This document shows positions 53,950 to 63,553 of a DNA stretch of 64,000 nt, piece by piece; the stretch's first letter is position 1; every line of letters starts with the position of its first letter. Origin of the DNA: Bacillus sp. DNRA2 (GTDB taxonomy: Bacteria > Bacillota > Bacilli > Bacillales > Cytobacillaceae); contig NZ_JABAIT010000015.1 in the NCBI RefSeq assembly GCF_012843265.1, positions 1 to 64,000 of the forward strand, read 5' to 3'. Under the pieces are notes generated by a model. It was not told the DNA's origin and searched no databases. It saw nothing but the letters and a program-made list of their open reading frames with translations. Both the position numbers and the translations under genes were made by a program.

Positions 53950-56070
53950 ATGAAATCATTCTTACAGTCAATTACTGACCGGGTTACGACTCGTAAGGGA
54001 ATGTGGATAACGCTTGGTGCATGGCTTGCCGTAACAATGCTTCTTGCTATGTTTGCACCAAGTGCAAAAGAATACGAAATTTCTAATCTTCAATCCATTC
54101 CCGAAGATGCAAAATCTGTCATCGCTCAGAATAAAGTGGATGAATATTTCGCTGGTAATGAAGGAACACCAGCGATACTCGTTTTCCAAGCAAAGGATGG
54201 CGGGGAGGTTGAGTTACAACAACTTGCTCCACTCTTTAAAGAGTTAGATAAGGTTGCCGGAATTAAAGAAGTGGTTCCGTTGCTACAGCTACCGCCACAG
54301 GCAACTGCGAACTTCTTCTCAGAGGATAAAAGTACACTCATTTTACCACTAACGTTCGAGCCTGAATTTGATTCAAAAAAAATGAGAACGTCTCAAGAAA
54401 AAATCAGTGAAATCGTAAAGGATAAAACTGATTTAACTCTTAACATTACGGGTCCGGCGGGCATTGCCGTGGATTCACTCAATTTGTTTTCCAGAGCCGA
54501 TGTTGTGTTACTGCTTTCAACTGTTGGATTAATTTTGATTTTATTAATTGTCATTTATCGCTCGCCATTATTGGCATTAATTCCGCTCCTTGCTGCGGTA
54601 TTTGTTTATGAAGTAGTGAACCAAATTGTTGGTTTAATGGGCAAGGCCGGATTAGCTATTAGTAATCAAACGCTTTCGATCATGACGATTCTATTGTTTG
54701 CTGCTGTAATTGATTATTCATTATTTGTTTTCTCGCGTTATCGTGAGGAATTGAAGCAGCATGACAGTAAATTTGATGCGATGCAGTTGGCAATGAGAGA
54801 AACGGGCATGCCTGTTTTCTTCTCAGGTGGAACGGTGTTAGCGGCGATGCTCGTCTTATTCTTTGCTGAATTTGGAGATTACCGCAATTTTGCACCAATC
54901 TTTGCGACAGCAATGGGCGTTATTATGATTGCTTCGATCACATTAGTGCCAGCGCTTTTTGCTTTGTTTGGCAGAAAATCATTTTGGCCAAAAATTCCTA
55001 AGGTTGGAGAATCAACGGAAAAGGCCAATTCATTATGGGGTAAAATTGGTAGCTTTGTGGTGAGAAAGCCGATTGTTGCTGTATCTGTAATTGGAGCCTT
55101 TTTACTGTTATCAGCTTCAAATATGCTGAATTTAAACTATGAGTTCGATACAATGAAGTCGTTCCCTAAAGATATGCAATCAAGACAAGGGTACGAAATA
55201 TTAGAAGAAAAGTTTGAAAAGGGTGATCTTGCTCAAACAACTGTCTTGTTTGAAGCAAAGGATGCCGTTAGTGCCGAATCACAAGAGGATTTACGCGCTG
55301 TGCTTAGTGACCAACCGCTTGTAAGTAATGTTCGTTTGAACGGAACAGCTGAAGAAGGAAGAGTGATTCAATATAGCTTAACCTTTGATGAAAGTCCATA
55401 CGCAGTCAAGACGATGGATGCATTGGAAAAGATGAGGGGGAAAGCCGAAAAGCTTGTTGACAAGGCAAACCTAAACGGTGACCTTCATTTTGCAGGTGAA
55501 ACGGCTAAGAAGGTAGATGACCGGGCAGCGAATGATCGTGATTTAATTGTTATTGTCTTACTTGAGTCATTGCTGATTTTCGTGTTGTTAATCGTGATGA
55601 CCCGTTCGATCAAGATGCCTATCTACATGATGGGAACAATCTTAATTTCATTCCTTGCGGCAGTTGGTTTGGGAATGTTCCTGAATAACTTATTGTTTGG
55701 TATTGATACAATCAGTAACCGTGTCCCGCTTTATTCTTTCGTGTTCTTAGTTGCACTTGGAATAGACTATAATATTATTTTAATTTCAAGGTATATGGAA
55801 GAACGTGAGAAACACCCGGTGAAAAAGGCGGTAGAAATCGCTGTCGCTAATACCGGTGGTGTTATTTCCTCGGCGGGAATTATTCTGGCAGCAACGTTTG
55901 CAGTGTTAATGACGCAGCCAGTTCAGCTATTATCTGTGTTCGGCTTTATCGTTGCGGTAGGAATACTATTAGATACATTCTTAATTCGTGGTATTTTGTT
56001 ACCGGCATTAATTGTTCTCTTGGAAAAAGATAAGCCGAAAGCGGGCAAGAAAGCAACTTCTCATAGCTAA
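53950..56070 (+). CDS. MMPL/RND-family transporter
   Basis: 706 residues with two repeated halves. Each half has one membrane helix, an external domain and five helices: TM1 about 18-37, external domain 40-170, TM2-6 175-345, then the second half from about 375. Typical MMPL features are visible (TMTILLFAAVIDYSLFVFSRYREE and the matching FLVALGIDYNIILISRYMEE, each with the transmembrane Asp-Tyr of the proton path). B. subtilis YdfJ and mycobacterial MmpL proteins are relatives; substrates are lipids or hydrophobic drugs. AGGAGG precedes ATG 53950. Regulation by the adjacent TetR protein is likely. Confidence 0.92.
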   Translation: MKSFLQSITDRVTTRKGMWITLGAWLAVTMLLAMFAPSAKEYEISNLQSIPEDAKSVIAQNKVDEYFAGNEGTPAILVFQAKDGGEVELQQLAPLFKELDKVAGIKEVVPLLQLPPQATANFFSEDKSTLILPLTFEPEFDSKKMRTSQEKISEIVKDKTDLTLNITGPAGIAVDSLNLFSRADVVLLLSTVGLILILLIVIYRSPLLALIPLLAAVFVYEVVNQIVGLMGKAGLAISNQTLSIMTILLFAAVIDYSLFVFSRYREELKQHDSKFDAMQLAMRETGMPVFFSGGTVLAAMLVLFFAEFGDYRNFAPIFATAMGVIMIASITLVPALFALFGRKSFWPKIPKVGESTEKANSLWGKIGSFVVRKPIVAVSVIGAFLLLSASNMLNLNYEFDTMKSFPKDMQSRQGYEILEEKFEKGDLAQTTVLFEAKDAVSAESQEDLRAVLSDQPLVSNVRLNGTAEEGRVIQYSLTFDESPYAVKTMDALEKMRGKAEKLVDKANLNGDLHFAGETAKKVDDRAANDRDLIVIVLLESLLIFVLLIVMTRSIKMPIYMMGTILISFLAAVGLGMFLNNLLFGIDTISNRVPLYSFVFLVALGIDYNIILISRYMEEREKHPVKKAVEIAVANTGGVISSAGIILAATFAVLMTQPVQLLSVFGFIVAVGILLDTFLIRGILLPALIVLLEKDKPKAGKKATSHS

Positions 56071-56083
56071 ATGAAGATATGTT

Positions 56084-56128
56084 AAGCAAAAGGGACCGCC
56101 ACGTATCAAGTGTCGATCCCTTTTTTGC
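56084..56128. terminator. Terminator between the MMPL and rluF genes
   Basis: GCAAAAGGGA-CG pairs with CG-TCCCTTTTTTGC (about 56085-56127) across a 15-base loop with one bulge. It can serve both convergent genes. Confidence 0.82.
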
Positions 56129-56161
56129 TGTAAAAAAATTCGGCGACTTAAGCTTTCTAGC

Positions 56162-56866
56162 TTAATCCTCTGGAAAGTAATTCAAATCCTTAAACAGCTG
56201 CGTTTTTTCTTTTTTAGTTAAATCACGCCATTGACCTGGCGGAAGATTCCCAAGGTGAATATTCATAATTCGTGTACGCTGCAGTCGACAGACCTCATAG
56301 CCGAGCGCTTCACACATCCGGCGAATTTGCCGATTCAGACCTTGAGTTAAAATGATTTGAAAAACATACTTTGACAATGGGGTTACTTCACAAGGAAGCG
56401 TCTTTGTACCTAATATCTTGACCCCTGCTGCCATGTTCTTTAAAAATTCCTCTGTAATGGGCTTATCCACCGTTACAATGTATTCTTTTTCATGTTTATT
56501 TTCTGCACGGAGAATTTCATTGACGATATCCCCGTCATTGGTTAGCAGAATCAATCCTTCCGACTCCTTATCAAGCCTACCAATATTAAAAATCCTTAAC
56601 GGATGGTTTACTAAATCAATAATATTTCCCTTAACATTTTTTTCAGTTGTGCTCGTAATACCAACTGGTTTGTTTAAAGCAATATATACATTATTTCTGG
56701 CGACAGTAATCCGATCACCACTAACAAGGACGACATCACCGGGTTTTACTTGATCACCAATTTTTGCGGTTCGTCCGTTTATCTTGACCCGACCTTCGCT
56801 GACCAGTTTATCGGCACCACGCCTTGAGGCTTTTCCAGAATCACTAATAAATTTATTAATTCGCAT
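56162..56866 (-). CDS. rluF: 23S rRNA pseudouridine synthase, RluF-like
   Basis: 234 residues: an S4 RNA-binding domain (about 1-60, [22 protein letters not shown]) and an RsuA/RluB-type synthase domain with the catalytic Asp in [12 protein letters not shown] (about 98). The C-terminal part, [18 protein letters not shown] and [12 protein letters not shown], is close to RluF, which modifies U2604 of E. coli 23S rRNA. ATG 56866 has AGGAG eight bases upstream; the in-frame GTG 56872 is too close to it. A paralogue RluB elsewhere is likely. Confidence 0.88.
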   Translation of the reverse strand: MRINKFISDSGKASRRGADKLVSEGRVKINGRTAKIGDQVKPGDVVLVSGDRITVARNNVYIALNKPVGITSTTEKNVKGNIIDLVNHPLRIFNIGRLDKESEGLILLTNDGDIVNEILRAENKHEKEYIVTVDKPITEEFLKNMAAGVKILGTKTLPCEVTPLSKYVFQIILTQGLNRQIRRMCEALGYEVCRLQRTRIMNIHLGNLPPGQWRDLTKKEKTQLFKDLNYFPED

Positions 56867-57101
56867 GCACACTGCTCCTTTAAAGTGGAGAATATCATAA
56901 CAAGTATTTCCAATTCCACCGTAATTTCAAACACGATTCCTACATTTCAACATACCTATATTAATTGATTCATAGAAAAATAAATATCTTTATTTTTGTC
57001 GAACTTCACGAAAACGCCATGATATCAAAATAAGAACGTGTTGCAGCAAATTATTAAGTATTGTAGTATAATAATTGTTTTTTTGAAATCGAGGTGATCT
57101 A

Positions 57102-58439
57102 ATGGTGAAGAATCAAAAAGGAAATCCGTGGGCTCTTTTGCCGTTTATAGTATTTTTAATTCTATTTATTGGTTCGGGTGTAATCACAGGTGATTTTTAC
57201 AGTTTTCCAGTAATCGTTGCGATAACCATTGCTGCAGGGGTAGCTTTGGTCATGAATCGAAAGGAATCCTTCGATACGAAAGTTGAGATTTTTTGTAAAG
57301 GTGCTGGAAACTCAAATATCATCCTAATGGTACTGATTTTTCTTTTAGCCGGAGCGTTTTCGGAAGTTGCTAAAGGGATGGGGGCTGTTGAGTCAACCGT
57401 AAATATGGCATTATCAGTCGTTCCGCAAAACCTGCTAATTGTCGGGATTTTTGTTATTGCCTGTTTCATATCTTTATCAATGGGGACAAGCGTGGGGACG
57501 ATTGTCGCGCTTGCACCAATCGGTGTGGGTATCAGCGAGCAAACCGATGTTTCGATGGCACTGACAATGGCAGCGTTGATTGGTGGAGCAATGTTCGGTG
57601 ATAATCTCTCGTTTATCTCTGATACTACCATTGCTGCAGTTCGAACGCAGGGAACAAAGATGAAGGATAAGTTTAAAATGAATTTCTTAATGGTTCTTCC
57701 TGCGGCCATTGTAACTTGTGTGATCCTTGGAGTGATGACTTTGGGAGTCGATGCCGTCATTTCAGCTCAGCAGGATTATAGCTGGTTAAAAATCTTTCCT
57801 TACTTGTTAGTATTAATCTTAGCGTTAGTTGGTTTGAATGTATTTATCGTGTTGGCACTAGGGATTATCTTTGCTGGAGGAGTTGGTTTGATTGACGGTA
57901 GCTATTCCATCGTTACATTCATACAAAAAGTAGGTGAAGGCATGGCGGGAATGTATGAAATTTCCTTCCTTGCTATATTAATTGCCGGAATGGTGGCCGT
58001 GATACAACACAACGGTGGCATTGATTATTTGCTTAATGTTGTAACTCGCAAGATTAAATCGAAAAAGGGAGCAGAATTTGGTATCGCTGGACTTGTTAGT
58101 GTGACTGACCTATCGACAGCCAATAATACTATTTCAATTATTATTGCAGGTCCATTAGCCAAAAATATTGCCAGTCAATATGGTATTGACCCGCGCCGCT
58201 CAGCTAGTATTTTAGATGTGTTCTCTTGCAGTATTCAAGGGTTAATCCCGTATGGAGCACAATTGCTAGTTGCTGCAGGTGTCGCCAAAATCTCACCACT
58301 GAGTATTTTGCCGTATTCCTATTATCCAGCATTAATTGGCATTTGCGCTATTATCGCGATATTTACAGGTTTTCCAAACTTAAAAGGTGTAAAGCCGATT
58401 GCAACCCAATCTGAAACCATTCTAAAAAAAGCTGAATAA
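57102..58439 (+). CDS. NhaC-family Na+/H+ antiporter
   Basis: 445 residues, about 11-12 membrane helices. The NhaC-type motif GTSVGTIVALAPIGVGIS (about 127-144) and FGDNLSFISDTTIAAVRTQG (about 165-184) are clear; the latter includes residues of the ion site. NhaC members exchange sodium (or malate/lactate in MleN-like members) for protons. GAGGTG precedes ATG 57102, and a TATAAT at 57067-57072 may be the -10. A strong terminator follows. Which substrate it uses is not clear. Confidence 0.88.
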   Translation: MVKNQKGNPWALLPFIVFLILFIGSGVITGDFYSFPVIVAITIAAGVALVMNRKESFDTKVEIFCKGAGNSNIILMVLIFLLAGAFSEVAKGMGAVESTVNMALSVVPQNLLIVGIFVIACFISLSMGTSVGTIVALAPIGVGISEQTDVSMALTMAALIGGAMFGDNLSFISDTTIAAVRTQGTKMKDKFKMNFLMVLPAAIVTCVILGVMTLGVDAVISAQQDYSWLKIFPYLLVLILALVGLNVFIVLALGIIFAGGVGLIDGSYSIVTFIQKVGEGMAGMYEISFLAILIAGMVAVIQHNGGIDYLLNVVTRKIKSKKGAEFGIAGLVSVTDLSTANNTISIIIAGPLAKNIASQYGIDPRRSASILDVFSCSIQGLIPYGAQLLVAAGVAKISPLSILPYSYYPALIGICAIIAIFTGFPNLKGVKPIATQSETILKKAE

Positions 58440-58453
58440 TAGAATTTTTACAA

Positions 58454-58489
58454 TCATCCTGAGCTCTAATAAGCTCGGGATTTTTTTGT
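58454..58489 (+). terminator. Terminator after the NhaC-family gene
   Basis: ATCC-GAGCT pairs with AGCTC-GGAT, followed by seven T. The next 515 bases up to 58954 hold copy 3 of the 133-bp repeat and an AT-rich stretch with the next promoter. Confidence 0.9.
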
Positions 58490-58526
58490 TTAGGCTGTGA
58501 TAAAGCAGAATGTTGTTTTGTGGCAA

Positions 58527-58659
58527 TGTTGATTGGAGTGGAAGGCGCGCAGACTCCTGCGGGAGCAGCGGGACAGGTGAGACCCCACAGGCGCTAAAGC
58601 GCCGAGGAGGCTCACCGCCCGCCCCGCGGAAAGTGAAGCGCCTGGAACGGAAATCAACA
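58527..58659 (-). repeat. 133-bp GC-rich dispersed repeat, copy 3 (inverted)
   Basis: Reverse complement of copies 1 and 2 with the same length and ends. The central hairpin (GGCGCTAAAGCGCC) equals that of copy 1. Only a few bases differ from copy 1 overall. Confidence 0.85.
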
Positions 58660-58918
58660 TTCTTGTTTAATCAGCTTTTTCTAAAATAATAACAAGTTTC
58701 GTCATAATTCGACTTATGTAATATTAGTATAATTATTTTTCCAAATTATTCTAGTAAATTATTTAAAATGTTACGAAATAATGAAATACTTCAGAAATAT
58801 TAAAAAATAAAATAGTTATACTAGACGAATAGATAGAATTGTTTTAAAATACTAATTATTAATATGAAAAGCAGTAAAAAGTGAACTAAACGAGAAAAAG
58901 TCATTATTTTTTAGGTTA

Positions 58919-58933
58919 ATTTGTCAGAAAAAT
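58919..58933. promoter_or_regulatory. Possible CodY box before the LIV-type binding-protein gene
   Basis: ATTTGTCAGAAAAAT matches 12 of 15 positions of the CodY motif AATTTTCWGAAAATT, 22 bases before the start codon. CodY represses branched-chain amino-acid uptake genes in Bacillus, which fits the gene. In such AT-rich DNA a chance match is possible. Confidence 0.4.
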
Positions 58934-58954
58934 CAGTAAAAAGGAGACAGCAAA

Positions 58955-60139
58955 ATGAAGAAAAAACTAGCAAGTATTTTTATGGCCTCGACAATGATGA
59001 TTGGTTTGTTAGCCGGTTGCTCCGGTGGTAAGGAAGAATCTTCTGGTGGTGGAGGCGATTCCAAGACGATTAAATTTGGGGTGAACCTTGAGCTTTCAGG
59101 CGCAGTAGCATCCTATGGAGAATCACTAGAACAAGGAATTGATCTTGCGGTTGCAGAGTTAAATAAAGATGGCGGAATTGACGGCAAAGAAATTAAACTT
59201 GTAAAAGTAGATAATAAATCTGAGGCTGCAGAAGCAACAAGTGCGGCAATTAAGTTAACAAGTCAGGATAAGGTAACAGCCATTATCGGTGCAGCCACAA
59301 GTGGTAATACTGTTGCACAGGTTCAAATTGCAAACGATAATAAAACTGTTTTATTAAGTCCGTCTGGTACAGCTCCAAACGTTACAGTTAATGAAAAGGG
59401 TAAACTAAATGAGTATGCGTTCCGTACATCATATATCGATCCATTCCAAGGAACTGTGGCAGCGAATTTTGCAGCGAATGAACTAAAGGTTAAAACAGCA
59501 GTAATTTTTGCAGATAGTGCAAGTGATTATGCGAAAGGACTTGCTGAATCCTTTAAGAAAACTTTCGAAGCAGCTGGTGGTAAAGTCATTGCTGAGGAAG
59601 CTTATATGGGTAAGGATACAGACTTCCGTTCAACCTTAACTCGTATTAAAGGAAAAAATCCAGAATTTATTTTTATTCCGGGTTATTATGAAGAGGTTGG
59701 ATTAATTGTTAAGCAAGCTCGTGAATCAGGTATTGATGTACCGTTAATGGGAGCTGATGGTTGGGATTCTCCTAAGCTAGTAGAATTAGCAGGTGCTAAA
59801 GCGTTGAACAATACGTTTATCACTAACCACTATTCTTCTGAAGATCCAGATCAAAAAATTCAAAACTTTGTGAAGAAGTATAAAGAAAAATATGATGCTT
59901 CCCCAAATGCATTCAATGCACTAGGTTATGACACAGTATATTTGTTAGCTGATGCAATTGAGCGTGCAGGAAGTACTGATTCAACGAAAATTAAGGATGC
60001 ACTGGCAAAAACTAAGGATTTATCACTTGTAACTGGTAGTGTCACAATTGATAAGGACCACAATCCAGTCAAATCGGCGACTGTATTAGAGTATAAGGAT
60101 GGAAAACAAGTATTTAACACAAAGGTAGAACCTAAATAA
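58955..60139 (+). CDS. Branched-chain amino-acid type ABC substrate-binding lipoprotein
   Basis: 394 residues. Lipobox GLLAGCSGG (lipid-modified Cys about 22), then a type I periplasmic-binding fold of the LivK/receptor-ligand family: GVNLELSGAVASYGESLEQG, then IGAATSGNTVAQVQIAN (about 110-130), KDTDFRSTLTRIKGKNPEF and GYDTVYLLADAIERAG. It binds leucine, isoleucine, valine or related compounds outside the cell. No livH, livM, livG or livF genes are in the window; it stands alone between terminators, so the permease must be elsewhere. AAAGGAG precedes ATG 58955. Confidence 0.9.
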   Translation: MKKKLASIFMASTMMIGLLAGCSGGKEESSGGGGDSKTIKFGVNLELSGAVASYGESLEQGIDLAVAELNKDGGIDGKEIKLVKVDNKSEAAEATSAAIKLTSQDKVTAIIGAATSGNTVAQVQIANDNKTVLLSPSGTAPNVTVNEKGKLNEYAFRTSYIDPFQGTVAANFAANELKVKTAVIFADSASDYAKGLAESFKKTFEAAGGKVIAEEAYMGKDTDFRSTLTRIKGKNPEFIFIPGYYEEVGLIVKQARESGIDVPLMGADGWDSPKLVELAGAKALNNTFITNHYSSEDPDQKIQNFVKKYKEKYDASPNAFNALGYDTVYLLADAIERAGSTDSTKIKDALAKTKDLSLVTGSVTIDKDHNPVKSATVLEYKDGKQVFNTKVEPK

Positions 60140-60144
60140 TCAAA

Positions 60145-60183
60145 AAAATGGGAGGAGCCAATCGGCTGACCTCCCATTTATTA
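60145..60183. terminator. Terminator between the binding-protein and HAD genes
   Basis: AAATGGGAGG pairs perfectly with CCTCCCATTT across a loop of about 14 bases. It serves both convergent genes. Confidence 0.88.
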
Positions 60184-60189
60184 TTTATT

Positions 60190-60867
60190 CTAGGGAACTA
60201 GGCATAGCGATTCTTCGATATAGGCTTTTACTTCGTGTAGGGTTGGAAAAACGCCTGCTGCTTCTTTAAGGACATCTGCTGAAGGCTCAACCAAATCGGG
60301 AACAATCATTACCGGAATTCCAGCTGCACGGGCTGCTAAAAATCCATTATAGGAATCTTCAATGACAAACGCCTCCTGCGGTGAGATATTAAAAGCTTGG
60401 CACGGCTTTAAGAATATCTCCGGATTCGGCTTGCTTTCTTTGACCTCATCACCACCAACGACGAAATCAAAATACTCACTTAATCCTTCATGGTTTAAAT
60501 GGTGGATGATATCAGAATGTTGGCTTGAAGAAGCAACTGCTATCTTTATTTTCAAATCCTTCAGAAATGTTAATATTTCGATAAGGCCAGGCTTAAGTCC
60601 TAAGGTGCCGTTTTCTTGGAATATCTTTTTTCGCTCTTCCCAAGATTCTGCATGCCAAAGCTCGACGGGAGCATCTTCCCCATATTCCGCTTTAAGTACA
60701 GCCATAATCGCCTGATAATTTCTGCCAATAAAACGTTTCGTAATATCTATAGAATAGGGAAAATGGTATTTTTCTGCCACTCTTTCCCATGCCAAATGCC
60801 CAATCCTTTCTGTATCAAACATTAATCCATCCATATCAAAAATGACTAATTCTATTTTGCGAGACAA
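60190..60867 (-). CDS. HAD-superfamily hydrolase, beta-phosphoglucomutase-like
   Basis: 225 residues. HAD motif I LVIFDMDGLMFDTERI (about 7-22; nucleophile Asp11 and Asp13), motif II VASSSQ (about 114), Lys and motif III in KPNPEIFLKPCQAF, motif IV VIEDSYNGFLAA. The all-helical cap after motif I places it in subfamily IA, as in beta-phosphoglucomutase or small phosphatases. TTG 60867 has AGGAGG seven bases upstream. The substrate is unknown; there is no sugar operon nearby. It converges on the binding-protein gene. Confidence 0.85.
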   Translation of the reverse strand: MSRKIELVIFDMDGLMFDTERIGHLAWERVAEKYHFPYSIDITKRFIGRNYQAIMAVLKAEYGEDAPVELWHAESWEERKKIFQENGTLGLKPGLIEILTFLKDLKIKIAVASSSQHSDIIHHLNHEGLSEYFDFVVGGDEVKESKPNPEIFLKPCQAFNISPQEAFVIEDSYNGFLAARAAGIPVMIVPDLVEPSADVLKEAAGVFPTLHEVKAYIEESLCLVP

Positions 60868-61046
60868 ACAAGTTCCTCCTCTATGTTACCGCGATGAAAC
60901 TAAAATGAAGTACTATGGTGCTATAAAACTATTATTAATGAAAAAGCTAATTCTGTAAAATGAATGTTATGACAATTGATTTTCTATTATTTGTTAGGGA
61001 TTCTTCTAAAAATAAGTTATACTGCAAATAATCAGTTTGCAAGGGC

Positions 61047-61382
61047 GTGATTTACATCGTTTATGCTTTCATTTTGTTTATTTTGGCAGGTATAGGGGAA
61101 ATTGGTGGAGGGTATCTTATTTGGCAGTGGCTTAGAGAAGGGAAACCATTCTATTGGGGGATTTTTGGAGGAATTGCGCTGGCTTTATATGGTGTAATCG
61201 CAACTTTTCAAACTTTCCCGAGCTTCGGCAGAGTGTATGCTGCCTATGGAGGAGTATTTATCGTCCTCTCCATTTTATGGGGCTGGGGAGTTGATAAAAA
61301 AACTCCAGATTTCTACGATTGGGTTGGCGGTGCTATTTGCCTCATAGGAGTCCTCGTCATGCTTTTCGCTCCAAGACAATGA
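61047..61382 (+). CDS. ynfA: YnfA/UPF0060 family small membrane protein
   Basis: 111 residues, four membrane helices, length typical for Ynf[19 protein letters not shown] (about 16-33) and [13 protein letters not shown] (about 68-80) are the family's conserved stretches. YnfA is related in fold to the SMR transporters and has been proposed to export drugs. GTG 61047 has AAGGGC just upstream; a TATACT at 61018-61023 may be the -10. It stands alone before a repeat element. Confidence 0.9.
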   Translation: MIYIVYAFILFILAGIGEIGGGYLIWQWLREGKPFYWGIFGGIALALYGVIATFQTFPSFGRVYAAYGGVFIVLSILWGWGVDKKTPDFYDWVGGAICLIGVLVMLFAPRQ

Positions 61383-61427
61383 GTATTTTTACTTTTTATG
61401 AAAGTATAAGTTTTGAACATAGTTTGG

Positions 61428-61548
61428 TGTCTAGCTCCAGGCGCCATCGGCTCGAGGTCACAAGCCAAGCCGTCCAGAAGGTAAACGGCAACCTTCCGGC
61501 CGGCTCGTCTTGTGCTTGTCGCCGATAGGCGGGCGCCTTGCGCTTTTC
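61428..61548. repeat. Second GC-rich repeat type (single copy in this window)
   Basis: The segment TGTCTAGCTCCAGGCGCC...GGGCGCCTTGCGCTTTTC is self-complementary at its ends (GGCGCC near both ends) and GC-rich in an AT-rich gap. Its opening TGTCTAGCTCCAG reminds me of a dispersed repeat common in Bacillus genomes. It is unrelated to the 133-bp family. No credible ORF. Confidence 0.6.
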
Positions 61549-61679
61549 TTAGTTGGAAAAGATTTATAAATATTTTTTAAAAAATTGCGGGAAAATAAAT
61601 CCAATTGAGCTTTTTTTTCCTTGAATTTGTTATAATATAATTCTAAGTGTTTTAATTTATTGAGGAGGAACATTTTTTT

Positions 61680-62132
61680 ATGTCAATCGAAGTAGGCAGT
61701 AAGGTACAAGGAAAAGTAACAGGCATCACTAATTTTGGAGCATTCGTTGAATTACCAGGAGGAGTCACGGGTTTAGTCCATATTAGTGAAGTAGCGGATA
61801 GCTACGTTAAAGACGTGAATGATCATCTAAAAATCGGTGATATGGTTGAAGTAAAAGTCATTAGTGAAAAAGACGGAAAAACTGCCTTGTCAATCAAGAA
61901 AGCTATCGATAAGCCTGAGGTCCAACAATCATCTTATTCGCAGCGTCCGGCTCGTCAGGGAAGATCAGATAACCGTGGAGGAAAAGACTTCCGTTCAAAA
62001 GGTAATTTTAAACCAAAAGAAAGCTTTGAGGATAAAATGGCTAAATTCTTAAAATCAAGTGAAGAGAATTTATCGTCACTTAAGCGTAATACGGAAACGA
62101 AGCGCGGTGGTCGAGGCGGAAGACGCGGATAA
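61680..62132 (+). CDS. yugI: S1-domain RNA-binding protein (general stress protein 13 type)
   Basis: 150 residues. One S1 domain (about 1-75): VGSKVQGKVTGITNFGAFV, then GGVTGLVHISEVADSYV, then VKVISEKDGKTALSIKKA. A disordered tail follows, rich in Arg, Gly, Lys and Ser (to RGGRGGRRG at the end), probably binding RNA. B. subtilis YugI (130 residues) has the same layout and associates with ribosomes. GAGGAGG lies before ATG 61680, across a run of T. The likely -10 lies near 61631-61641 (TATAATATAAT). It is probably abundant. Confidence 0.9.
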   Translation: MSIEVGSKVQGKVTGITNFGAFVELPGGVTGLVHISEVADSYVKDVNDHLKIGDMVEVKVISEKDGKTALSIKKAIDKPEVQQSSYSQRPARQGRSDNRGGKDFRSKGNFKPKESFEDKMAKFLKSSEENLSSLKRNTETKRGGRGGRRG

Positions 62133-62238
62133 TTCATAACAATATAATGGTTCGACATAGATCAAGGGGATGATTAAGCTGCAACAGCTTTCATCCCTTT
62201 CTAATTTTATGATGAAAAAGCATGGAGGGATGAACTTG

Positions 62239-62664
62239 GTGTTAATTAAAGAACTTCAAACCGTAGACGAAATGGTTAGTGCTTTTCCTGTTATGAATCA
62301 ATTAAGGACCCATCTTGATGAGAAAGAATACTTAGATCTCGTTTTAGAGGCTCGCGAAAAAGATAGCTATCGATTATTTGGATTAGAGGATGAGGGTAAA
62401 ATTGTTGCAGTAACTGGCTTTAAACCGATGATCACCCTTTATTATGGCAAATTTGTGTGGGTATGCGATTTAGTGACAGATGCTAGTAAACGTTCGAAAG
62501 GTTATGGAGACACGCTCCTTAATTTTGTTCATGATTGGGCAAAGGAGAATGGTTATACAAGTGTTGCGCTTTCATCTGGGCTCAAACGCATTGATGCACA
62601 TCGATTTTATCAAGAAAAAATGGAGTATGAAAAGGTTAGTTATGTTTTCAAGAAAAATTTGTAA
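62239..62664 (+). CDS. GNAT family N-acetyltransferase
   Basis: About 141 residues. The GNAT fold shows at [19 protein letters not shown] (alpha-1), then [22 protein letters not shown] (about 75-96), where the acetyl-CoA-binding motif A is RSKGYG, and [18 protein letters not shown] near the C-terminus. The acceptor is unknown. The frame is open from 62170 and has an ATG at 62230, but GGAGGG ends at 62229, so ATG 62230 is too close and GTG 62239 (or TTG 62236) is better placed. It follows yugI on the same strand. Confidence 0.8.
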   Translation: MLIKELQTVDEMVSAFPVMNQLRTHLDEKEYLDLVLEAREKDSYRLFGLEDEGKIVAVTGFKPMITLYYGKFVWVCDLVTDASKRSKGYGDTLLNFVHDWAKENGYTSVALSSGLKRIDAHRFYQEKMEYEKVSYVFKKNL

Positions 62665-62828
62665 CTAGGAAAAAGGGACTAGTTATTTATTTTTTAGGTA
62701 AAATTTACTGAATTTTCTAAAGAATTTGAATTAATAAATCCTGTCTATTAAAATTAATAGGAAGACATGATGGTCAAAAATAAGTGGTTTTCCAAAGATA
62801 GATTAATTTTATAAAGGGGTCTATTAAT

Positions 62829-63410
62829 ATGAAGTTGTATATTACCATTTTGCTTTTCCTATTTGGTATTTTAACAGGATGCCAACCCGAGACAGTTAGC
62901 AAAGAAAGTAATGATCATTCATCACAACAAAAAAATGTTGTGCACAAGGAAAAAACTAAGGTAAGTGAGGCAGCAAAAGAAATGCCCTTGGAAGAAAAGA
63001 AACAAGTAATCATGACCTTTTTCCAACAGGATTTGGTCGAAGCTAATAAAATGGAAGAAGAGGCCTTACAAAGCATAACGACTACATCTTTAGAAGCAAT
63101 AAGCAATCAGGCCTTATTAACGGAACTAGTAGATCAAAAAATACCTGCGTATGAAATGGCAGTTAACCACTTGAAGGGGCTTGACCCCAAAATTACTGAG
63201 CTTAAAACAATAAAGGAAAAAATGGTACTAGCAAATGAAATCTACTATGGCGCGCTAAAGTTGCAGCAAAAAGCAATCGAAGCTCAAGATGTGAGCCTAT
63301 TTGAAAAATCAAATGAAAAAATGAATCAATATTTAATGGTCCTTGAAGAATATCATTATTTAGTAGAGGAATTATCGCAAAAATATCAACTTGAACTTGC
63401 GACTAGTTAG
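62829..63410 (+). CDS. Lipoprotein of unknown family
   Basis: 193 residues. A signal peptide ends in GILTGCQPE (lipid-modified Cys about 18). The mature part begins with a Ser/Glu/Lys-rich linker (20-50) and then consists of long predicted helices with many Glu, Lys and Leu (about 55-190). I recognise no domain. AAAGGGG precedes ATG 62829. Its position between a GNAT gene and the yhdT/panF pair gives no hint of function. Confidence 0.7.
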   Translation: MKLYITILLFLFGILTGCQPETVSKESNDHSSQQKNVVHKEKTKVSEAAKEMPLEEKKQVIMTFFQQDLVEANKMEEEALQSITTTSLEAISNQALLTELVDQKIPAYEMAVNHLKGLDPKITELKTIKEKMVLANEIYYGALKLQQKAIEAQDVSLFEKSNEKMNQYLMVLEEYHYLVEELSQKYQLELATS

Positions 63411-63493
63411 AATGATTTGTATTAGGTTCTTAGTAAATAATTGGTATTAAAACAGGGGCTTTGATGGAAAATAAGTGCGTAAATAGTACACGA

Positions 63494-63525
63494 AAAAAGA
63501 ACCACTAGAAATGGTTCTTTTTTTG
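63494..63525 (+). terminator. Terminator before yhdT
   Basis: AAAAGAACCA pairs with TGGTTCTTTT across CTAGAAA, followed by TTTG. It lies about 85 bases after the lipoprotein stop and probably ends that transcript. Confidence 0.88.
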
Positions 63526-63553
63526 ATGAAAAGCTTGCTGAGGAGGAAGCATT

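Noticed and set aside
57197-57760. 187-codon ORF opposite the NhaC gene
   Set aside because: It is antisense to conserved membrane-helix motifs of the antiporter and has a Thr/Ile/Ala-rich composition typical of such shadows.
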